From the NCBI GenBank assembly GCA_034189725.1, contig JAXHUK010000022.1, positions 1-8,391 of the forward strand: a stretch of DNA of 8,391 nucleotides, written 5' to 3'. The stretch comes from JAXHUK01 sp034189725. GTDB taxonomy: Bacteria; Chloroflexota; Dehalococcoidia; SZUA-161. The translations under genes and the position numbers were made by a program. This document shows, piece after piece, positions 5,004 through 8,391 of this stretch (positions within the stretch are counted from its first letter, which is position 1; every line of letters starts with the position of its first letter). The notes under the pieces are model-generated. The model made no database searches. It saw only the letters and a list, made by a program, of their open reading frames with translations, and was not told where the DNA came from.

Positions 5004-5033
5004 ATAAAACCAAATGCACGAATCGAGGCTAAT

Positions 5034-5243
5034 ATGAAGAGGTTAACAGTACCGATTATAGCGATCCTTTTTCTAGTTGCGATTACGGCAGCGAGTTGTG
5101 ATGGTGATGCGACTATCCCACCAACGGGTGAGGAACTAGTAAGTTCCTGCATTGATTGCCATAGCGACATTGAGGTTCTCGCGATAATGGCCGAACCGCA
5201 ACAGGAACAGGAAGAGCCAGAGGAAGCTTCTGGCGAAGGCTGA
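5034..5243 (+). CDS. N-terminal part of the multiheme cytochrome: lipoprotein-type signal and first heme motif, ending at an in-frame TGA
   Basis: The ATG at 5034 has GAGG 5 nt upstream. It encodes 69 residues: a basic start (MKR), a hydrophobic segment to about residue 20, and a lipobox-like ITAASC with Cys22, so the product should be exported and may be lipid-anchored. One CxxCH heme motif follows (CIDCH, Cys39-His43), then a linker rich in Glu, Gln and Pro. The frame ends at TGA (5241-5243) and continues open, in the same frame, into the ten-heme ORF. Without the TGA the two make one 435-residue cytochrome. A free-standing one-heme peptide ending in a linker would make little sense, so I read this as the front of a single protein. 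The stop may be recoded, a recent nonsense mutation or a base-calling error. Confidence 0.75.
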   Translation: MKRLTVPIIAILFLVAITAASCDGDATIPPTGEELVSSCIDCHSDIEVLAIMAEPQQEQEEPEEASGEG

Positions 5244-5252
5244 GGGGGCGAG

Positions 5253-6341
5253 TTGCCTCCGTTGGAGGTGTGGGAAAAGGTTTTTCTGGATGATGCCGAG
5301 GAAATGCGAAGCACTCACCTGAAGGTAGGATGCATGATCTGCCATCGCGGTGACAGTAGCACAATGGACAAATCGGCAGCTCACGAAGGATTGATAATAG
5401 ACCCCTCAGAGACAAGTTGCAATACCTGCCACAGTGAGATAGCACACAATAACGAGAGTAATCTTCATACCACACTCAGTGGTTTCGAGAATGCTCTCCT
5501 GACACGAGGGGCTAATCTCGCCGCAGGATCGCCAGCCAGTGAAGCATTTAAAAATCATTGCCAGACATGCCATACAACATGTGGTCAATGTCACGTGAGC
5601 AAACCAGATGCAATGGGTGGTGGTCTCGTTTCAGGACACGAGTTTAAGAATCCCCCATCTATGAAGAATAACTGTGTGGCATGTCACGGGTCTCGTGTGG
5701 GCGCTGAGTACCTCGGCACCAATACCGGGGTTCCCGGAGACCTTCACTGGACAAAGAATGGAATGTCCTGTTCCGACTGCCACAGAACCGAAATTCATGG
5801 AGCAGGAGAGGTTGCTACCAATAGGTACCATACCTCAAGCCAGGTAGAGTGCATTGACTGCCACGAGGCTGTACTGGATAAAAGCGTAAGCAATGCACAT
5901 CACCGTCTGCACACCGAAATTCTCTCATGTCAAGTATGCCATTCCGTGGACTACAAAGGTTGCTATAACTGCCACGTAGAAGTAAGCGAACAGGGTACCT
6001 GTTACTTCACCAGCGACCCCTCGGTAATGCAATTTGAGGTCGGATTCAATCCAATCACATCTCCCGAAAGACCCTACAAATATGTTGTATTGCGTCATGT
6101 TCCAACGAATCCCGATCTATTCGCTTCCTATGGGGCGAATCTTTTACCCAACTTCAATGCCTTGCCGACATGGAAGTATGCAACTCCACACAACATCCAG
6201 TTGAAGACACCCCAGAACGATGGCTGTAACTACTGCCATGGACAGGAGCAGCTATTCCTCCTGCCCAGCGATGTTACACCACAGGAACTGGAGGCTAATA
6301 AATCGGTAATCGTTTATGAATTACCCGGGATGGGGGAGTAA
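5253..6341 (+). CDS. Multiheme c-type cytochrome, ten CxxCH motifs (main part)
   Basis: From the first possible start, a TTG at 5253, this gives 362 residues with ten CxxCH motifs, at Cys27, 56, 103, 110, 141, 173, 200, 226, 237 and 325; two pairs are almost adjacent (103/110 and 226/237). Further histidines can serve as distal ligands. It carries out electron transfer on the outer side of the cytoplasmic membrane. I see no recognisable catalytic domain and no CxxCK motif of the NrfA or octaheme reductase type. It has no signal peptide of its own, yet c-type hemes are attached outside the membrane, so it needs the export signal encoded just upstream in the same frame. The GGGGG only 4 nt before the TTG is a poor ribosome binding site. 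It ends 3 bp before the ferredoxin gene. The multiheme nature is certain; the start and the protein's partners are inferred. Confidence 0.85.
   Translation: MPPLEVWEKVFLDDAEEMRSTHLKVGCMICHRGDSSTMDKSAAHEGLIIDPSETSCNTCHSEIAHNNESNLHTTLSGFENALLTRGANLAAGSPASEAFKNHCQTCHTTCGQCHVSKPDAMGGGLVSGHEFKNPPSMKNNCVACHGSRVGAEYLGTNTGVPGDLHWTKNGMSCSDCHRTEIHGAGEVATNRYHTSSQVECIDCHEAVLDKSVSNAHHRLHTEILSCQVCHSVDYKGCYNCHVEVSEQGTCYFTSDPSVMQFEVGFNPITSPERPYKYVVLRHVPTNPDLFASYGANLLPNFNALPTWKYATPHNIQLKTPQNDGCNYCHGQEQLFLLPSDVTPQELEANKSVIVYELPGMGE
5254..5270 (+). promoter_or_regulatory. Hairpin just after the in-frame TGA (SECIS-like geometry)
   Basis: TGCCTCC (5254-5260) pairs with GGAGGTG (5264-5270), five Watson-Crick pairs plus two G-U pairs, around a GTT loop. 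The loop begins 17 nt after the TGA and has G first, within the loose bacterial SECIS model (short upper stem, loop about 16-37 nt after UGA, a G in the first two loop positions). The same bases could instead pair with GGGGGC at 5244-5249. The structure is visible; a recoding role is speculative. Confidence 0.3.
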
Positions 6342-6344
6342 GAC

Positions 6345-7268
6345 ATGGAACTGAATCGAAGGGACTTCTTGAAAGCCTCTGCAGGAACAGCAGGCTTGGC
6401 TTTAATTCAGCCGTTAAATCTAGGGAAGACAGCCAGTTCGAGTAATGGCTCATCACCTCAATCAGAGCTGGCAATGCTCGTTGATGTTTCCAAATGTGTT
6501 AGCTGCTGGTATTGCTATGCTGCGTGTAAGCAAATAAACAACCTTCCCGAAACAGTCAAACCCGATACCGAGAATCCACCGCCACTCGCTCCTGACATTT
6601 GGTCGACGCTCTACACAACGAAGATTAATGATCGATGGCGCTCCCGAAAGCAGGCGTGTATGCACTGCACTGATGCAGCCTGCGTCAAGGTCTGCCCTAC
6701 CGGAGCCTTACACTACAACGAACTGGGATTTGTCCAGTATGATAAACTAAAATGCTCAGGTTGTGGCTACTGCACGCAATATTGCCCCTTTGGAGTGCCG
6801 AAACTGGAGAGCGATCCGGTCAGCGGTGCAGGCAGCATGGACAAATGTATCTTCTGCATTAGCCTCGTTACTGAAGGAAAACCGACTGCATGCGCGGCAG
6901 CTTGTCCTGTCGGTGCCATAAAATTCGGTAACTGCAGTGAATTGCGGACAGAAGGCAAACAAAGGGTTGAGACATTGCAACAAACAAATGACCAAGCCAA
7001 TTTCTATGGAGATAGTGATGTATTAGGCGGCCTGCATGTCATGTACGTTCTCGATGAATCACCAGAGGTATATGGTCTTCCCAAGGATCCAGAATTACCA
7101 GCTCCTGCTGTGGTGCACGACATCATTCAATGGGTCGGCATTGGTGCTGTAGCAGCTATAGTAGCTGGCTTTAGCCTGAACTACCTGGTTGCCAGAATGA
7201 GGATGGGGCTGGACGAAAGGAGAAAAAGCTATGCAAGAAGAATTAGCGATCGAAAAGCGAACCGTTGA
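6345..7268 (+). CDS. Tat-exported ferredoxin-like subunit with four [4Fe-4S] motifs and C-terminal membrane anchor (FdnH/HybA type)
   Basis: The 307-aa product starts with a twin-arginine signal (NRRDFLK, 4-10, then a hydrophobic stretch), so it is exported folded. Sixteen cysteines form four cluster sites: Cys51/54/57/61, Cys105/108/113/117, Cys137/140/143/147 and Cys168/171/183/187, the order seen in electron-transfer subunits of formate dehydrogenase-N, HybA and related oxidoreductases. A hydrophobic helix (about 258-283) followed by basic residues anchors the C-terminus, as in FdnH and HybA. GGGGGAG lies 7 nt before the ATG at 6345. The gene starts 3 bp after the cytochrome stop and overlaps the cytochrome b gene by 38 bp, so the three are surely co-translated. 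It should pass electrons between the b-type hemes and the multiheme cytochrome; the direction is not known. Confidence 0.92.
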   Translation: MELNRRDFLKASAGTAGLALIQPLNLGKTASSSNGSSPQSELAMLVDVSKCVSCWYCYAACKQINNLPETVKPDTENPPPLAPDIWSTLYTTKINDRWRSRKQACMHCTDAACVKVCPTGALHYNELGFVQYDKLKCSGCGYCTQYCPFGVPKLESDPVSGAGSMDKCIFCISLVTEGKPTACAAACPVGAIKFGNCSELRTEGKQRVETLQQTNDQANFYGDSDVLGGLHVMYVLDESPEVYGLPKDPELPAPAVVHDIIQWVGIGAVAAIVAGFSLNYLVARMRMGLDERRKSYARRISDRKANR

Positions 7269-7902
7269 ACGATTCAAGATACGGACTGTCCTGTTTCACT
7301 GGACACATACGATTGCGTTCCTGGCCTTAATAGTAACAGGACTTATTCTGTTCGTCCCCTGGTTCGGTGCAGCAGCAGCAGGTGGAGCTACCAGAGTAAT
7401 TCACCGCATCTTTGCAGTGCTATTCGTCGTGTTACCGGTACTCTATTTCCCTCTTAATATCAAGGAGTCCATACATTTCGTCAAGGAATCCCTGATAGGT
7501 TACGATCTGAGTGATCTGGGGTGGATGATGGCAGCTCCCGACTACTATTTTGGAGGTGACGAAAATAAAATGCCTCCACAGGGACACGCCAACACCGGGC
7601 AGAAGATGTGGCAGACAGTCTGCATTTTAACCTATGTATTGTTCCTGATAACCGGCGCAATCATGTGGTTCTTGAGAGGCAGTGTATCTCCAGCAGTATT
7701 CCAGTGGTCAATGCTCATCCATTCCGTGGCGTTCTTGCTGGCATTCATTATGCTTTTCGTACACGTCTATCTTGGCGTGCTTCATCCCCGAATGAACGAA
7801 TCGCTCAAGTCAATGCTCGATGGGAAGATATCCCCGCATTATGCCAAGCACCACTATGGTAATTGGTATGACGAGATCTCAGAGGGCGAGACAAAACACT
7901 AG
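7231..7902 (+). CDS. Cytochrome b membrane subunit (FdnI/HydC-like)
   Basis: This 223-aa integral membrane protein has four predicted helices (about 20-45, 56-78, 128-148 and 158-182). Candidate heme b ligands are His23 and His26 in helix 1, His58 in helix 2, and His164 and His178 in helix 4. The segment GHANTGQKMWQ (118-128) matches the conserved loop of formate dehydrogenase gamma subunits, near the quinone site, and the tail with HHYGNWYDE is also family-like. In relatives this subunit exchanges electrons with menaquinone or ubiquinone through two b hemes. The ATG has AAGGAG 8 nt upstream, inside the end of the ferredoxin gene, which suggests coupled translation. It is the last gene before the terminator. 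The family call is firm; the quinone and direction are inferred. Confidence 0.9.
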   Translation: MQEELAIEKRTVERFKIRTVLFHWTHTIAFLALIVTGLILFVPWFGAAAAGGATRVIHRIFAVLFVVLPVLYFPLNIKESIHFVKESLIGYDLSDLGWMMAAPDYYFGGDENKMPPQGHANTGQKMWQTVCILTYVLFLITGAIMWFLRGSVSPAVFQWSMLIHSVAFLLAFIMLFVHVYLGVLHPRMNESLKSMLDGKISPHYAKHHYGNWYDEISEGETKH

Positions 7903-7930
7903 CATTTTCCAGGCGATACAAGTAATTTTC

Positions 7931-7967
7931 AAGAGGGCCAGGTAATCGTACCGCGGCCCTCTTTTTT
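7931..7967 (+). terminator. Intrinsic terminator of the cytochrome operon
   Basis: AAGAGGGCC (7931-7939) and GGCCCTCTT (7955-7963) form a perfect 9-bp stem; GGTA/TACC adds an inner stem with an ATCG loop. The stem runs into six Ts (7962-7967). It begins 29 nt after the cytochrome b stop codon and marks the operon end. Confidence 0.92.
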
Positions 7968-8003
7968 ATCATCAGGGAACAGACTAATCATGGGTACCCG
8001 TGC

Positions 8004-8080
8004 AGGATACTTACACATAGGCGTAAGCAATAGGGGCAGGTTTGAAACCTGCCCCTACAAGTGCAATCCACCCGTATCCT
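8004..8080. repeat. MITE-like palindromic repeat unit
   Basis: TAGGGGCAGGTTT (8031-8043) and AAACCTGCCCCTA (8045-8057) are perfect 13-bp arms around one base. Around them AGGATAC (8004-8010) and GTATCCT (8074-8080) give 7-bp outer inverted repeats, making a 77-bp unit with no coding capacity. Similar GC-rich palindromes with a TTTGAAA-type centre occur as dispersed intergenic repeats in many bacteria. Only one copy is in this window, so repetition cannot be shown here. It may also act as a terminator for the leftward gene at 8117. The rest of 7968-8116 shows nothing recognisable. Confidence 0.55.
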
Positions 8081-8116
8081 ATTCTATTCACCTTTACATT
8101 TGATCAGTACAACCTA

Positions 8117-8391
8117 TCACGGAGTATAATCAACCTCGACATAGATCTCGGTGACGCGTAACTGCGTGGAACCAGAGGCTATTCGCTCAACACCAACCTG
8201 TAGGTTCGTGATATCCCCCAAATCAAGCCCTCCACCATCAGAGTCCGTAGTAAATGTGCTCGATACTATTAAATTATAGTTGCCTGTGGTATCTATACTG
8301 GTATCACCCTTCCATATCGTTGCCGTCCCTGTCTTGTACCCGATATCTATGCTCCCTGCCGCTGGTGAGGAGTCACCGGGACTAACTACAC
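8117..8391 (-). CDS. C-terminal end of an unrecognised, probably surface or secreted protein (partial)
   Basis: Reading leftwards from the right edge there is an open frame of 90 codons ending at TGA (8117-8119); the start is beyond the window. The sequence is rich in Thr, Ser, Gly, Asp and Val with alternating hydrophobic residues (GTATIWKGD, GNYNLIVSSTFTTDSDGGG, LQVGVERIASGSTQLRVTEI) and ends EVDYTP. It has no cysteine and few lysines. This pattern suits beta-sandwich domains of secreted or cell-surface proteins. The segment between about 8180 and 8300 on this strand carries the Asp/Gly-rich loop that often precedes the last strands of such domains. I do not recognise a specific family and assign no function. 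It is convergent with the cytochrome operon and unrelated to it by any evidence here. Confidence 0.65.
   Translation of the reverse strand, partial: VVSPGDSSPAAGSIDIGYKTGTATIWKGDTSIDTTGNYNLIVSSTFTTDSDGGGLDLGDITNLQVGVERIASGSTQLRVTEIYVEVDYTP

Noticed and set aside
5241..5243. General reassignment of TGA to Gly or Trp
   Set aside because: The AIR-synthase-like, DUF2283, ferredoxin and right-edge genes all end with TGA at sensible places.
5113..5475. Minus-strand ORFs opposite the cytochrome gene
   Set aside because: They are shadows of heme-motif-rich coding sequence; their cysteine-rich look comes from the opposite strand.

Overview
The window looks like a bacterial chromosome segment of moderate GC, probably from an anaerobe. 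A Dehalococcoidia-type member of the Chloroflexota is my best guess, but this is inference from gene content: an Rrf2-cysK-cysE cysteine cluster beside a multiheme cytochrome / Tat-exported ferredoxin / cytochrome b operon. No rRNA, tRNA, CRISPR array, transposase or phage gene was seen. UGA is used as an ordinary stop by several genes here, so the standard bacterial code applies.

Positions 1-510 (minus strand) hold small accessory genes: a ribbon-helix-helix antitoxin cut by the window edge, with a strong, probably leaderless promoter overlapped by a 9-bp inverted repeat, and a DUF2283 protein preceded by a short overlapping ORF. Positions 598-4148 (minus strand) form a probable sulfur-assimilation operon. 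An Rrf2/IscR-like regulator with three cysteines comes first, under a consensus promoter with an operator-like dyad at its start point. It is followed by cysteine synthase (cysK), serine O-acetyltransferase (cysE) and an AIR-synthase/HypE-like protein that lacks the HypE C-terminal cysteine.

Positions 4150-5033 are regulatory. Two strong sigma70-type promoters stand back to back at 4732-4760 (leftward) and 4788-4816 (rightward). The left one drives a 65-aa membrane protein with a four-cysteine tail through a leader of about 170 nt. The right one drives the respiratory operon through a leader of about 210 nt that contains a possible 24-codon ORF ending inside an intrinsic-terminator hairpin.

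Positions 5034-7902 (plus strand) encode an exported electron-transfer module. It comprises a multiheme c-type cytochrome (1 + 10 CxxCH motifs), a Tat-signal protein with four [4Fe-4S] cluster motifs and a C-terminal membrane anchor, and a four-helix diheme-type cytochrome b. No molybdopterin or other catalytic subunit is present, so a quinone-linked electron conduit is the simplest reading. The cytochrome frame is interrupted by an in-frame TGA at 5241-5243. The part before it has the export signal and one heme motif, and the part after it has ten heme motifs but no export signal, so the two belong to one protein. A short hairpin just after the TGA has the geometry of a loose bacterial SECIS element. 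Whether the TGA is recoded, a mutation or an error is the most interesting open question in the window.

The operon ends at an intrinsic terminator (7931-7967). Beyond it lie a 27-bp near-perfect palindrome inside a MITE-like 77-bp unit and the C-terminal end of an unrecognised, probably surface-type protein on the minus strand running off the right edge.
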